A stretch of DNA of 64,000 nucleotides from Flavobacterium gelidilacus DSM 15343 (lineage in GTDB: Bacteria > Bacteroidota > Bacteroidia > Flavobacteriales > Flavobacteriaceae). The position numbers were made by a program, and so were the translations under genes. The notes under the pieces are model-generated. The model was not told where the DNA came from. It saw only the letters and a list, made by a program, of their open reading frames with translations, and did no database searches. Below, in pieces: positions 25,926 to 35,619 of this stretch. The stretch lies in assembly GCF_000422685.1 (NCBI RefSeq), contig NZ_AUGN01000004.1:248001-312000 (forward strand), given 5' to 3'. Position 1 is the first letter of the stretch, and each line of letters opens with the position of its first letter.

Positions 25926-26733
25926 AATATAAAATTTGATAAAATAAATAAACAAATGGTGCAACAAATATAATACTATCTAGCCTGTCTAACACACCTC
26001 CATGACCAGGCATAATATTTCCGCTATCTTTAACTTGAGCAATTCTTTTAAATTTCGATTCAACTAAATCTCCAATAGTGCCGAAAATGCTAGCGATGAA
26101 GGCAATTCCAATCCAAATATACATAGTACTATTGCTAGAAGAACCTATGAAGTATTTTGCTATTAAAATGCTTGCTAAGATACTAAATACTAGTCCACCG
26201 ATAAACCCTTCTATTGTTTTTTTTGGCGAAATTCGTTCAAAGAGTTTGTTCTTACCTATTGATTTACCTACAATATAAGCAAAAGTATCATTTGTCCAAA
26301 TTAGAATAAAAATTCCGATTATTATTTTTGAATTGTAGCCATTTATTCCGAAAGGAATTTTTGTAATAAAAAGAAATGATAAAATAATGTAGCCTAATGT
26401 ATAAAGATACTTGTCAATGGTTGAACAAGGTAGTCCTTCTTTAGAAAAGAGAAATGCCATAGCTTTTATGGAAACTACCAAAGTAACGGCTAATAGAGAA
26501 TTTACAATACTGACATCAGTAATGTTTCCAAACGTAAAAAAATAGTAAATGATAACACCAATAAGAAGCGGTAAAATCTTTGGAATTTTAACAAGATTGC
26601 AGAATTCGTTTATAGCAATTATCATAAACACCCCAAATAGTATAAAAAAACTAGTGGTTGAATAGGAAATAGCAGACAGTAACAAAACTATATAAACTAT
26701 ACCTGATAATAATCTGGTTAAAGTTTCATTCAT
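25915..26733 (-). CDS. cdsA: phosphatidate cytidylyltransferase
   Basis: 272 residues with seven or eight membrane helices and the family signature near the end (GDLVESKFKR, then KDSGNIMPGHGGVLDRLDS). It makes CDP-diacylglycerol from CTP and phosphatidate, the branch point of phospholipid synthesis. It starts directly after the LUD gene (stop 26734) and overlaps psd, forming a tight unit with the acyl-CoA-binding protein. Confidence 0.95.
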   Translation of the reverse strand: MNETLTRLLSGIVYIVLLLSAISYSTTSFFILFGVFMIIAINEFCNLVKIPKILPLLIGVIIYYFFTFGNITDVSIVNSLLAVTLVVSIKAMAFLFSKEGLPCSTIDKYLYTLGYIILSFLFITKIPFGINGYNSKIIIGIFILIWTNDTFAYIVGKSIGKNKLFERISPKKTIEGFIGGLVFSILASILIAKYFIGSSSNSTMYIWIGIAFIASIFGTIGDLVESKFKRIAQVKDSGNIMPGHGGVLDRLDSIIFVAPFVYLFYQILYYVS

Positions 26734-27327
26734 TTATAGATCTTCTAATAGCAATAAGTATAAGTTTTTGTGACTGCTTCCGTAATGAAGAAAGTCCTCT
26801 TCTTTTGCTTTTTCAAAATATTTTATGGTTGTTATGTTAGATGGATAATCTTTGTCATATCTCTTTTTGATATTTCTTAATCCATCACTTTTATTACCAA
26901 CGATTTGACTTGTGGTAGCAAAAACTATCATATCACATGGCAATTCGTTCGCTTTATATTGTTTAAATTGTTTTGAAGAAAACAAGATAGAGCCATCATC
27001 CGATATTAAATCTTCACAAATTGTAAAAAAGAATTTAGGTGTTCCGATGTCTTTGTATGCTAGCTTATTCTCGTCTAAAAGGGAAAATAATTTTTCATCA
27101 TGACATAAAACTTGACTTTCGAACCAATCGTTTTCTTCTAATATGTTTTCAAACTGTTCTCTTAATTCATTAAGGTTTTCGCAGTATAAAAACTTGCCAC
27201 CGTTATTTTTAAAATTAAAAGTAAACTTTTCGTCTATTGGAGTATCTATTTCTGGTTCATAAGGACTTCCTTGTGAATCTTTATCGTCTTCTGAAGTGTT
27301 GCCAAATATTTTTTTGAAAATGTTCAT
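26734..27327 (-). CDS. LUD-domain protein (LutC-like)
   Basis: 197 residues. The N-terminal part is acidic and variable; a LUD-type core follows, with DIGTPKFFFTICEDLISDDG near 97-116 and DMIVFATTSQIVGN near 130. LUD proteins belong to the lactate-utilisation LutB/LutC family, but this stand-alone form next to ftsH and cdsA, with no lactate genes nearby, is unlikely to serve lactate oxidation. The function is open. It ends immediately before cdsA. Confidence 0.85.
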   Translation of the reverse strand: MNIFKKIFGNTSEDDKDSQGSPYEPEIDTPIDEKFTFNFKNNGGKFLYCENLNELREQFENILEENDWFESQVLCHDEKLFSLLDENKLAYKDIGTPKFFFTICEDLISDDGSILFSSKQFKQYKANELPCDMIVFATTSQIVGNKSDGLRNIKKRYDKDYPSNITTIKYFEKAKEEDFLHYGSSHKNLYLLLLEDL

Positions 27328-27358
27328 GTATGGCTGGATTTTTGAATTTAATCAAAGA

Positions 27359-27401
27359 TAAAAATTCTTAACTCATATTAAATATGAATTAAGAATTTTT
27401 A
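27359..27401 (-). terminator. terminator after ftsH
   Basis: TAAAAATTCTTAA and TTAAGAATTTTTA pair perfectly, with further pairing inside (CATATT/AATATG), giving a stem of about 18 bp with a T-rich end on the minus strand. It separates rsfS-ftsH from the LUD-cdsA-psd unit. Confidence 0.7.
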
Positions 27402-27424
27402 TTAATAAACAATTGTTAATAACC

Positions 27425-29374
27425 TTAGGCTATATCTTCGATTGTTGGACTTATAATTTCCTCTGCAGAATTATATTTTCTTTTACCAAAAATAGTTTCT
27501 AAATCATCTTTAAAAATTACTTCTTTTTCAATTAAAATATCTGCTAATTGATTTAATTTGTCTTTGTTATCTTCAAGCAACTTGATCGCTCTTTGATATT
27601 GACCTTCAATTAAAATAGAAATTTCATCATCAATAATTCTAGCTGTTTCTTCAGAATAGGGTTTAGAAAAATTATATTCATTTTGACCAGAAGAGTCATA
27701 ATATGTGATATTTCCTAATTTTTCATTTAGTCCATAGATAGTAACCATTGCTTTGGCTTGTTTAGTTACTTTCTCTAAATCACTTAATGCTCCTGTAGAA
27801 ATTTTATTAAAAATAACTTTTTCTGCAGCACGACCACCCATAGTAGCACACATTTCATCTAACATTTGTTCTGTTCGAACAATTTGTCTTTCTTCTGGTA
27901 AGTACCAAGCAGCTCCAAGACTTTGCCCACGAGGAACAATTGTTACTTTGATTAATGGTGCAGCATGTTCTAACATCCAACTTACTGTTGCGTGACCAGC
28001 TTCGTGAACTGCAATAGCTCTTTTCTCTTCTTTAGTGATGATTTTATTTTTCTTCTCTAAACCACCAATAATTCTATCTACAGCATCTAAGAAATCTTGC
28101 TTATCAACTGCTTTTTTGTCGTTTCTGGCTGCAATTAAAGCAGCTTCATTACAAACATTAGCAATATCAGCTCCAGAGAAACCTGGTGTTTGTTTTGCTA
28201 AAAATTCTGTATCTAACCCTTCAACTTTTTTTAGTGGCTTTAAGTGTACTTCAAAAATTTCTCTACGTTCTCTAATATCTGGTAAATCAACATATATTTG
28301 TCTGTCAAAACGTCCAGCTCTTAATAAAGCCTTATCTAATACGTCGGCTCTATTTGTTGCGGCAATAACTATTACATTAGAATTTGAACCAAAGCCATCC
28401 ATTTCAGTCAAAAGTTGATTTAAAGTATTTTCTCTTTCATCATTTCCACCTGACATGTTACTTTTTCCTCTAGCTCTACCAACAGCATCAATTTCATCAA
28501 TAAATATAATTGAAGGAGCTTTTTCTTTAGCTTGTTTGAATAAATCACGAACACGTGAAGCACCAACACCTACAAACATTTCCACAAAATCAGATCCTGA
28601 TAAAGAAAAGAAAGGAACTTTAGCTTCACCAGCAACGGCTTTAGCTAATAATGTTTTTCCCGTTCCAGGAGGACCAACTAATAAGGCACCTTTTGGGATT
28701 TTTCCACCTAGTGCAGTATATTTTTCTGGAGTTTTTAAGAATTCAACAATTTCTTGTACTTCTTCTTTTGCTCCTTCTAAGCCAGCTACATTTGCAAATG
28801 TTGTTTTAACATCTGTTTTTTCATCAAATAATTTAGCTTTAGATTTTCCAATACTAAAAATTTGACTTCCACCGCCACCACCTGCGCCACCAGACATTCT
28901 TCTCATCATATAAATCCAAACACCTACTAAAATAAGTATTGGTAAAAATGAAAAGAAAATTTCAGTCCAATCGCCAGTTGATTTAAAATCATAATTAGTT
29001 ATTAAACCTTTGTCGGAAGCTTCTACAAGTTTCTTTTGAAAAAGTTCTTCGTTACCAATATTTTCTAATAAATAATGAGGTCCTTTTTCATTAACTTTGC
29101 CTAGTACATCTTTGCTAACCGCATCGTATTTTTTATCTTTTAATACTTCTTTTTTTAAGAAAATCTCAGCAGTTTTTCCATTAAATACAACAACTTTTTC
29201 TAATTGAGAGGAATCTAAAAGTTCATTAAATTTTGAAATTGTAGTTGGTTTAGGATTGCTTAAATCAACTCCAGAAGATGCCAATTGAATAATGAAAAAT
29301 AAGGCAAGTACTGAAAGGAATATATACCAAGGACTAAATTTAAAGTTTGGTTTTTTATTATTATCTTTTGACAT
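27425..29374 (-). CDS. ftsH: ATP-dependent zinc metalloprotease FtsH
   Basis: 649 residues from the ATG at 29374; an upstream in-frame ATG at 29419 lies within rsfS. Two membrane helices (about 15-33 and 139-157) flank a periplasmic domain, followed by a Gly-rich linker, the AAA domain with GPPGTGKT (234-241), IIFIDEIDA (289-297) and the SRH, and the zinc motif HEAGH (457-461). It degrades misassembled membrane proteins and short-lived regulators. It starts 2 bp after rsfS. Confidence 0.97.
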   Translation of the reverse strand: MSKDNNKKPNFKFSPWYIFLSVLALFFIIQLASSGVDLSNPKPTTISKFNELLDSSQLEKVVVFNGKTAEIFLKKEVLKDKKYDAVSKDVLGKVNEKGPHYLLENIGNEELFQKKLVEASDKGLITNYDFKSTGDWTEIFFSFLPILILVGVWIYMMRRMSGGAGGGGGSQIFSIGKSKAKLFDEKTDVKTTFANVAGLEGAKEEVQEIVEFLKTPEKYTALGGKIPKGALLVGPPGTGKTLLAKAVAGEAKVPFFSLSGSDFVEMFVGVGASRVRDLFKQAKEKAPSIIFIDEIDAVGRARGKSNMSGGNDERENTLNQLLTEMDGFGSNSNVIVIAATNRADVLDKALLRAGRFDRQIYVDLPDIRERREIFEVHLKPLKKVEGLDTEFLAKQTPGFSGADIANVCNEAALIAARNDKKAVDKQDFLDAVDRIIGGLEKKNKIITKEEKRAIAVHEAGHATVSWMLEHAAPLIKVTIVPRGQSLGAAWYLPEERQIVRTEQMLDEMCATMGGRAAEKVIFNKISTGALSDLEKVTKQAKAMVTIYGLNEKLGNITYYDSSGQNEYNFSKPYSEETARIIDDEISILIEGQYQRAIKLLEDNKDKLNQLADILIEKEVIFKDDLETIFGKRKYNSAEEIISPTIEDIA

Positions 29375-29376
29375 AT

Positions 29377-29748
29377 TTAATTTTTGTTTTCTAATGAAAT
29401 GATTTTGGCATCGCCCCACAAACCTTCAATGTTATAATACTCTCTAATGTGCTTTTGGAAGACATGAACTACTACATTAACATAATCCATAAGAACCCAT
29501 TCTGCATTATCAGAACCTTCAACATGCCAAGGCTTGTCTTTTAATTCTTTTGAAACTACTTTTTGGATGGAGTTAACAATAGCGTTAACTTGGGTGTTAG
29601 AATTTCCGTTGCAGATAATATAATAATCGCTCACGGTGTTGTCAATTTCTCTTAAATCAAGAATATTAATATCGTTTCCTTTTACATCTTCTATACCTTT
29701 AATGATATTTGCTATCAAATCATCATTATTCACTTTCTTTTTAGTCAT
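29377..29748 (-). CDS. rsfS: ribosome silencing factor
   Basis: 123 residues of the RsfS/Iojap family, with IANIIKGIEDVKGNDINILD, DYYIICNGNSNTQVNAIVNS, WHVEGSDNAEWVLMDY and VHVFQ in order. It binds ribosomal protein uL14 and blocks joining of the subunits when nutrients are low. It is the first gene before ftsH and diverges from birA. Confidence 0.95.
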   Translation of the reverse strand: MTKKKVNNDDLIANIIKGIEDVKGNDINILDLREIDNTVSDYYIICNGNSNTQVNAIVNSIQKVVSKELKDKPWHVEGSDNAEWVLMDYVNVVVHVFQKHIREYYNIEGLWGDAKIISLENKN

Positions 29749-29833
29749 CTAATTTTTTTACTTTATGCAAATTTAACAAAATTTGTCTTTACATTTGAAC
29801 GTTAACAAAAGTTTACAAAAATTATTTTTGCAT

Positions 29834-30562
29834 ATGAATATCATCAAACTAGATGCCACAAACTCAACTAATGACTATTTAAAGCATTTAATGCGAAAAC
29901 AGTTTGTCGATAACTTTACAATTGTAGTAACAAACAACCAAGAAAAGGGTAGAGGGCAACGTGATGCTGAATGGCATAGTCAAGCAGGTAAAAACTTAAC
30001 GTTTAGTGTTTTAGTCAGGGATTTAATAATGAGTCCGACTGAGTTGTTTGCATTAAATATTGCTGTAGCTTTAAGTGTTTTAGAAACCTTAAATCAACTG
30101 ACAAGTAAAAAATGTGCTGTTAAATGGCCAAACGACATTATGGCAGATAATAAGAAAATTGCTGGTATTTTGATCGAAAACGCTATTCAACAAAATGGAG
30201 AAATTTATTCTGTAATCGGAATTGGCTTGAATGTTAATCAAATTTATTTTAACACTGTTAATAATGTTACATCTTTAAAACTTTTAGAAAGTTTAGATTA
30301 TAACCTAGATAATGTTCTAAATAATGTATTAGAAAACTTGAAACAAAACATTTCTTTAGTGCGAATTAAAAGTGATTTGTTGTGGAAAAAATATTTAGAT
30401 AACTTATTTAAAAAAGAAATTCCCACAACTTTTGAAGATAAAAATCAACAAAAATTTATGGGAATTATTAAAGGTGTTTCTTCTGTTGGTCAACTTCAAG
30501 TTTTACTAGAAGATGATTCCATAAAAAATTATGGAGTAAAAGAAATCAAAATGTTGTATTAG
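29834..30562 (+). CDS. birA: biotin--[acetyl-CoA-carboxylase] ligase
   Basis: 242 residues from the ATG at 29834. It makes biotinyl-AMP and attaches biotin to the carboxyl-carrier protein. The biotin-loop pattern NNQEKGRGQRDAEWHSQAGK (45-64) and KWPNDIMADNKKIAGIL near 100 are conserved. There is no N-terminal helix-turn-helix, so it is the non-regulatory short form. Its stop codon overlaps that of the convergent endonuclease by four bases. Confidence 0.94.
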   Translation: MNIIKLDATNSTNDYLKHLMRKQFVDNFTIVVTNNQEKGRGQRDAEWHSQAGKNLTFSVLVRDLIMSPTELFALNIAVALSVLETLNQLTSKKCAVKWPNDIMADNKKIAGILIENAIQQNGEIYSVIGIGLNVNQIYFNTVNNVTSLKLLESLDYNLDNVLNNVLENLKQNISLVRIKSDLLWKKYLDNLFKKEIPTTFEDKNQQKFMGIIKGVSSVGQLQVLLEDDSIKNYGVKEIKMLY

Positions 30563-31680
30563 TTAACGATAATCTTTTTCGTTACCGATTGATTTTCTGA
30601 ACTTAATCTTAATAAATAAAATCCTTGAGGTAAATTATCTAAACTATAAGTATTGTTGTTAAATACTGGTTTTTTAATTACTTGAATTAACTGTCCGTTA
30701 AGATTTATTAACTGAATTTCGTCTAAAGCTACTTCAGATTGAATATTAATGGTATGATTATTTGATGGATTTGGATAAACGGAAATACCGTCTAAACTAA
30801 CAAAATCCTGCGTTGAAAGTGTTGCGCATTGTGTTGGCCAAATTTGACATACATATTCTGGATGATCAATAAATGGATTTCTATTTGCTTGATGTTGAAA
30901 AACTCTGTTATTAATAGCTATTTCTTTAGCAGAAACAGGGTCGTTTGTATGCCAAGTGATTAAGATGTTTAAAAAAGTATCAGAGAATGCTTTATTATTT
31001 GAACCATCAAACATAACTTTTGCATCAGTAGATGCACCTGTAGTCGTGTAAAAGTTAGACATTATATTTTCATACCTTGTTGCAAAATAAAAAATGCTTC
31101 TTGCAATATCCCCTTTAAATTCATCTATAGGTTCAAAGACTGTATTGCTGTATCCAGCTGAATAACCTGAATTTAAATTGTTTCCTTTTTTAGAACCATT
31201 TGTAGAAGTCCATGAAGCTGAACCAACTTTTCCGAAAGGAAAGTTATTTCTCTGCCCATTTACGTATCCATCACTAGGCACAACAAAATGGCCATCATTT
31301 TTCATTGGGTCAACAGCATAGTTGTCAAAATAAGATTGTGGTACTAAGTGTTCTCTATTGTAACAAGAACCTTCACCAGAATAATTTCCACATTGTTGTG
31401 ATGTTGAAGTATATTCATAACTATCACTTCCGGTTGGATTTTCGGAATACATATCCAAAAGAGAACCATTGTTTTCATAGTAGTTATCTCTAAAAGCAGT
31501 ACTACTATATAAAGTCCATAAGGCACCATAACCTTGATCATTGTGGTTTTTTATTATGTTATATAATTGAGTTTTCAAGGTATAGCCAGTACCAGTTGCA
31601 GAACTATAATATCCTGTAGGAATTTGTGCAAAACCGATTGACACACTCAATAAAAATATTAAAATGTAATTCTTTTTCAT
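30559..31680 (-). CDS. secreted endonuclease I family nuclease with T9SS sorting domain
   Basis: 373 residues: signal peptide (1-18), an EndA/NucM-like nuclease domain with CYNREHLVPQSYF (catalytic His) and SDGYVNGQRNNFPFG, and a C-terminal type A T9SS sorting domain from about 300 (ISVYPNPSNN, then GFYLLRLSSENQSVTKKIIV). It is predicted to be exported through the outer membrane by the type IX system, where it would degrade extracellular DNA or RNA. The cysteines in the domain probably form disulfides. Confidence 0.92.
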   Translation of the reverse strand: MKKNYILIFLLSVSIGFAQIPTGYYSSATGTGYTLKTQLYNIIKNHNDQGYGALWTLYSSTAFRDNYYENNGSLLDMYSENPTGSDSYEYTSTSQQCGNYSGEGSCYNREHLVPQSYFDNYAVDPMKNDGHFVVPSDGYVNGQRNNFPFGKVGSASWTSTNGSKKGNNLNSGYSAGYSNTVFEPIDEFKGDIARSIFYFATRYENIMSNFYTTTGASTDAKVMFDGSNNKAFSDTFLNILITWHTNDPVSAKEIAINNRVFQHQANRNPFIDHPEYVCQIWPTQCATLSTQDFVSLDGISVYPNPSNNHTINIQSEVALDEIQLINLNGQLIQVIKKPVFNNNTYSLDNLPQGFYLLRLSSENQSVTKKIIVN

Positions 31681-31690
31681 AGCAATTTAA

Positions 31691-32905
31691 TTATGATTTT
31701 TTTTCCATTAATGCCATATAAAACCCATCAAAACCTGATTGATGTGCTAATATGCTTTGATCTTTTACTAATTTAAATTTTTGTCCTTCTTCTGTTTTTA
31801 AGAATTTTTGAACTTGTTCTTGATTTTCAGAAGGTAAAATAGAACAAGTAGCGTATACCATTTTTCCACCTGGTTTTACAATTTTCGAATAATTATGCAA
31901 AACTTCTTCTTGAACTTTTTTGATGTTATCAATAAATTCTGGTTGCAATTTCCACTTGCTATCTGGATTTCTTTTTAGAACTCCCAAACCACTGCATGGA
32001 GCATCAATTAAAACTCTGTCTGCTTTTTCGTGTAAACGTTTGATAACTTTTGTTGTATCAATTACTCTAAATTCAGCATTAAATACTCCATTTCTTTTGG
32101 CACGAATTTTTAATTGTTTCAATTTACTTTCATAAATATCCATGGCAATTAATTGCCCTTTGTTTTCCATTAAGGAAGCTAAGTGTAATGTTTTTCCACC
32201 AGCACCAGCACAAGTATCAACTACTCTCATTCCAGGTTTTACATCTAAAAAGTAAGCTACTAGTTGTGATGAAGCGTCTTGTACTTCGTAAAAACCTTCT
32301 TTAAAAGCAGGAATCATAAACACATTTGCTCTTTCTTTTAATACAAGCGCATCTGGTTGGTCATTAATTAATTCTGTTTCAATATTGTTGTCCATTAAAA
32401 TAGAACGCACTTTTTCTTTCGTAGTTTTTAAAGTATTAACTCTTAAAATTACTTTTGCTTGTTCGTTTTGAGCTGTTAACTCTTTTTCCCAAACTTCTTT
32501 TCCTAATTCTTTTAAACCTAATTCATCAATCCAATCTGGAATAGCTTCTTTGAATTTTCTAATTTTAGTTAATTCGTCAAAACGTCCTTTGATTTTTCGG
32601 GTTGGAGTAGCTTCAAAATATTTCCAATCGGGTAATTTAATTCCTCTTAAAACAGCCCAAACTGCAAAAATTCTCCAAATATCATCTCTTGTGAAAGGAT
32701 CTTTTACTTCGGCAATTTCGGTGTATAATCTTTTCCATCGAACTATTTCGTAGATAGTTTCGGCAACAAATTTTCGGTCATGACTTCCCCAACGTTTATC
32801 TTTTTTTAAGGCTTGTGCTACCATTTTATCGGCATAAGCACCTTCATTAAAGATGGCCATTAGTGAATCAATAACTGTAAATACTAAATTTCTATGTAAT
32901 CTCAT
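31691..32905 (-). CDS. RsmB/NOP-type RNA cytosine-5 methyltransferase
   Basis: 404 residues. An N-terminal NusB-like helical region precedes the SAM domain, with VVDTCAGAGGKTLHL, the motif VLIDAPCSGLG (IV) and VYATCSILPSENQ (VI), which supply the two catalytic Cys. It methylates C5 of a cytosine in rRNA or tRNA; RsmB (16S C967) is the nearest guess, not proven. It starts after a TAnnTTTG promoter and ends 10 bp before the endonuclease gene. Confidence 0.9.
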   Translation of the reverse strand: MRLHRNLVFTVIDSLMAIFNEGAYADKMVAQALKKDKRWGSHDRKFVAETIYEIVRWKRLYTEIAEVKDPFTRDDIWRIFAVWAVLRGIKLPDWKYFEATPTRKIKGRFDELTKIRKFKEAIPDWIDELGLKELGKEVWEKELTAQNEQAKVILRVNTLKTTKEKVRSILMDNNIETELINDQPDALVLKERANVFMIPAFKEGFYEVQDASSQLVAYFLDVKPGMRVVDTCAGAGGKTLHLASLMENKGQLIAMDIYESKLKQLKIRAKRNGVFNAEFRVIDTTKVIKRLHEKADRVLIDAPCSGLGVLKRNPDSKWKLQPEFIDNIKKVQEEVLHNYSKIVKPGGKMVYATCSILPSENQEQVQKFLKTEEGQKFKLVKDQSILAHQSGFDGFYMALMEKKS

Positions 32906-32924
32906 TTCTTTTTTAATCAGCTTG

Positions 32925-32932
32925 CAAAGATA
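32925..32932 (-). promoter_or_regulatory. -7 promoter element of the RNA methyltransferase gene
   Basis: TATCTTTG on the minus strand (32932-32925) matches TAnnTTTG, 20 bp upstream of the ATG at 32905. Confidence 0.4.
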
Positions 32933-32966
32933 GTATTAATAATGTGTTTATGGAATTTTTTAATCA

Positions 32967-32996
32967 TAAAAAAAGACCACAATTAATGCGGTCTTT
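32967..32996 (-). terminator. terminator of the Arg/Ser-rich protein gene
   Basis: On the minus strand AAAAGACCGC and its partner GTGGTCTTTT form a stem around ATTAATT, followed by seven T. It lies 25 bp after the stop at 33021. Confidence 0.75.
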
Positions 32997-33020
32997 TCTT
33001 TTTGGAACTTGATGATTATT

Positions 33021-34322
33021 TTACTCTCTTCCACCTCTTGATGAGCCACCTCTTGATGAACTTCTCTTTGAAGAAGAACCTCTTGAGCTTCCCGCTGATG
33101 GAGATGAACTTCTTGACGGTGAACTAACTCGTGGACTTGAACCAGAATTTGAACGAGAAGAAGTATTTACTCTAGGAGATGATTTAGTTCTTGATGAACT
33201 AGTTGCTCTCGGAGAAGAAGAAGTGTTTCTTGGACTCTCATTTCTTGTAGAAGTGTTACTTCTTGGAGAAGAAGTTGTCGTTCTTGGATTTTCATTTCTT
33301 GTAGAACTATTTGCTCTTGGAGAAGAAGAGGTGTTTCTTGGACTTTCATCTCTTGTAGAAGTATTAGTTCTTGGATTTTCATTTTTTGTAGAACTATTTA
33401 CTCTTGGAGAAGATGAAGCATTTCTAGGATTTTCATCTCTTGTTGAAGTTGTTGCTCTTGTTGAATTTGTACTTCTAGGACTTTCATCTCTTGTTGAAGC
33501 ATTATTTCTACTGCCTCTTGGAGAAGATTCAATTCTAGGTTGCGTATTTCCTCTTTCTCTTGTATTTACAGTTCTTACATCTCTAGTTCTGTCTAATTCA
33601 TGTCTGTTAGAAACACTTGCGTTTCTATGAGAAAATGAACGATTTGGATATCTTGTTTCATAACCATGTGCTCTTCTTCCGTAATAAGCATTATATGAAA
33701 CTCTACAGTTTCTATAGTTTACATAGTTGTAAGAGTGACCATATCCTCCAATGTATATATTTATATGATTTCTATATCTGAATATTGGGAAAGGATTCCA
33801 ATATGAGTAATATGAAGGATAATAATTCCAATACCAACTAGAATAATATGGACGGTAATTGTTTACCCAAAATGTTGTGTAAATTACAGGTGTATGAACA
33901 TATACAGGTTCGTAAATGTAATTATCACCATACATATATACATCTCCAACAACTTGTACTTGTACTTTATTGTTTTTATCTCTTTGCACTTCAATTGAAG
34001 CTACATCTTGATATAAGTCTTTGTCAATTACAGATTGAATTACAATAATGTGATCGTTTCCTTCAATAGATTCAATTACACGTAAATAATCAACATAATT
34101 ATCATCGTTTAAGTCTAGATTACTAATTTGAGCTTTTGGATCGTTTATTCTTTTTTCAAAATCTTCTAAGTCAGAAGATTCTCCAAATATTGTAGCAATA
34201 GCTCTTAAATCTAAATTATCACTAATTTCAGATGAATTTGCTGTAACGGTCGTTTTATCTTGAGCATTAACAAACATTGTTGTTAAACTAAATAAAAGGG
34301 CAAGGGTAAATAATTTTTTCAT
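33021..34322 (-). CDS. exported protein with an Arg/Ser/Asn-rich repeat tail
   Basis: 433 residues. A signal peptide (1-20) is followed by a folded part (about 25-130, DLEDFEKRINDPKAQISNLD), then a Tyr-rich segment (about 135-215) and a tail of about 200 residues made of reiterated S/T-R-N/D-E-S/N-P-R and S-S-S-P-R units ending SSSRGGSSRGGRE. The tail is strongly basic, disordered and repeat-encoded. The function is unknown; a cell-surface or nucleic-acid/polysaccharide-binding role is a guess. Confidence 0.8.
   Translation of the reverse strand: MKKLFTLALLFSLTTMFVNAQDKTTVTANSSEISDNLDLRAIATIFGESSDLEDFEKRINDPKAQISNLDLNDDNYVDYLRVIESIEGNDHIIVIQSVIDKDLYQDVASIEVQRDKNNKVQVQVVGDVYMYGDNYIYEPVYVHTPVIYTTFWVNNYRPYYSSWYWNYYPSYYSYWNPFPIFRYRNHINIYIGGYGHSYNYVNYRNCRVSYNAYYGRRAHGYETRYPNRSFSHRNASVSNRHELDRTRDVRTVNTRERGNTQPRIESSPRGSRNNASTRDESPRSTNSTRATTSTRDENPRNASSSPRVNSSTKNENPRTNTSTRDESPRNTSSSPRANSSTRNENPRTTTSSPRSNTSTRNESPRNTSSSPRATSSSRTKSSPRVNTSSRSNSGSSPRVSSPSRSSSPSAGSSRGSSSKRSSSRGGSSRGGRE
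33165..33520 (-). repeat. internal degenerate tandem repeats within the Arg/Ser-rich gene
   Basis: About five units of 24-26 codons (CTTGGAGAAGAAG and TTTCATTTCTTGTAGAA on the plus strand recur) encode the TRNENPRTnTSSPRxNSS pattern. The repetition creates long shadow reading frames on both strands and would allow copy-number change by slippage or recombination. Confidence 0.75.
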
Positions 34323-34373
34323 GATATATAGTATTAAGTTACTAAACTTTTTTGAATTTTTACATTCGATTAA

Positions 34374-34388
34374 GAATATTCAATATTC
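34374..34388. promoter_or_regulatory. 15-bp palindrome upstream of the Arg/Ser-rich gene
   Basis: GAATATT-C-AATATTC is a perfect odd palindrome lying 52 bp upstream of the leftward ATG at 34322 and 110 bp upstream of the rightward gene at 34498. It may be an operator, but an AT-rich palindrome of this size can also arise by chance. Confidence 0.3.
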
Positions 34389-34497
34389 GTGCCAAAGTTT
34401 AATTTAAACACTTAATACATTATTAATCAATAAGTTGTAAAATTGTAGTTTTATAGTTTGAATTTAGAATTGTTTCCTAACTTTACAAAAACAAATT

Positions 34498-35547
34498 ATG
34501 ATGAAATATTTTCAATACATTTTTATTTTGCTAATAATAAGTGCTTGTAGTTCTCAAAAAGAAATAAACACTTACTATTCTAAAGTTGAAATAGAATCAA
34601 TTTTAGATGAGAAAATAAGTATTAGAGCTATTTTAACGGATGAAAATTATCTTTGGTATGCAGGAAATGATGGTAATTATGGAAAAGTAAATCTAACTAC
34701 TAATGAAGTTTCAAAATTCAAGATTCAATCGGATACAATTGTAAATGAAATACGAAGTATAGCTCAAACCAAATACTTTTTATTTTTGTTGCCCGTTGGA
34801 AATCCGGCTAATGTTTATAGAATTTCCAAGAAAGATAATTCGCAACAAATTGTTTATACTGAATTAAATGAAAAGGTTTTTTATGATTCAATGCAATTTA
34901 AAGATGATTTAAATGGAATGGCAATGGGTGATCCAACAGATGATTGTTTATCCGTAATTATTACTACTGATGGAGGAAATTCTTGGAGAAAAGTCAGCTG
35001 TGATGATTTACCGAAAGTTGAAGAAGGAGAAGCTGCTTTTGCGGCAAGTAATTCTAATTTAATAATAACTAATTCTAAAGTGTTTTTAGTTTCAGGTGGA
35101 AAGAAATCAAGAGTTTTTGTAAGTGATAATTTTGGAAAGAATTGGCAAGTTTATGCAACACCAATAGTTCAAGGTGAAGTAATGACCGGAATTTTTTCAG
35201 CCGATTTTTATAACGATAAAATTGGTTTTATAACTGGTGGAAATTATGAAAAACCAAATGATAACTCAAATAATAAAGCGATGACTTTTGATGGTGGAAA
35301 AACTTGGAAATTAGTGGCAAATGGAGCAGGTTTTGGTTACGGTTCTTGTGTACAGTTTGTTCCAGATAGTAAAGGAAAGTCATTGGTTTCTGTTGGTGCA
35401 AACGGAATTCAATACTCAAATGAATACGGGAATTCTTGGAAACAATTAAATGTAGATAAAGAATTATATACCATTCGTTTTTTAAATAATAAAACGGCTT
35501 TTGCAGCTGGAAAAAATAAAATCATCAAACTTAATTTTACCGAATAA
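34498..35547 (+). CDS. YCF48/BNR-repeat beta-propeller lipoprotein
   Basis: 349 residues with lipobox IISAC (Cys17). The mature protein carries repeated beta-propeller blades with the BNR-type motif, such as IITTDGGNSWRKV, VSDNFGKNWQVYA and TFDGGKTWKLVA, as in YCF48-like photosystem assembly factors and sialidase-type propellers. It is a periplasmic or surface scaffold or sugar-binding protein; catalysis is not indicated. Monocistronic, closed by a strong hairpin. Confidence 0.88.
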   Translation: MMKYFQYIFILLIISACSSQKEINTYYSKVEIESILDEKISIRAILTDENYLWYAGNDGNYGKVNLTTNEVSKFKIQSDTIVNEIRSIAQTKYFLFLLPVGNPANVYRISKKDNSQQIVYTELNEKVFYDSMQFKDDLNGMAMGDPTDDCLSVIITTDGGNSWRKVSCDDLPKVEEGEAAFAASNSNLIITNSKVFLVSGGKKSRVFVSDNFGKNWQVYATPIVQGEVMTGIFSADFYNDKIGFITGGNYEKPNDNSNNKAMTFDGGKTWKLVANGAGFGYGSCVQFVPDSKGKSLVSVGANGIQYSNEYGNSWKQLNVDKELYTIRFLNNKTAFAAGKNKIIKLNFTE

Positions 35548-35558
35548 AAAAAGGGAAA

Positions 35559-35588
35559 GGCTATTCACATAACATGAATAGCCCTTTT
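35559..35588. terminator. bidirectional terminator
   Basis: GGCTATTCA (35559-35567) pairs with TGAATAGCC (35575-35583), followed by TTTTT on the right and preceded by an A-run on the left. It lies between the convergent propeller and YceI genes and can serve both. Confidence 0.8.
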
Positions 35589-35619
35589 TCATAGCATTTC
35601 TTCCCAATTTATTTTTTTA

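Noticed and set aside
33165..33520. Possible CRISPR-like or satellite array
   Set aside because: The repeats are in frame, degenerate and coding, without unique spacers of constant length.
33223..33630. Rightward ORF in the Arg/Ser-rich gene, with Leu/Phe/Val repeats
   Set aside because: It is the complement of the repeat tail; its low-complexity repeats mirror the real gene.
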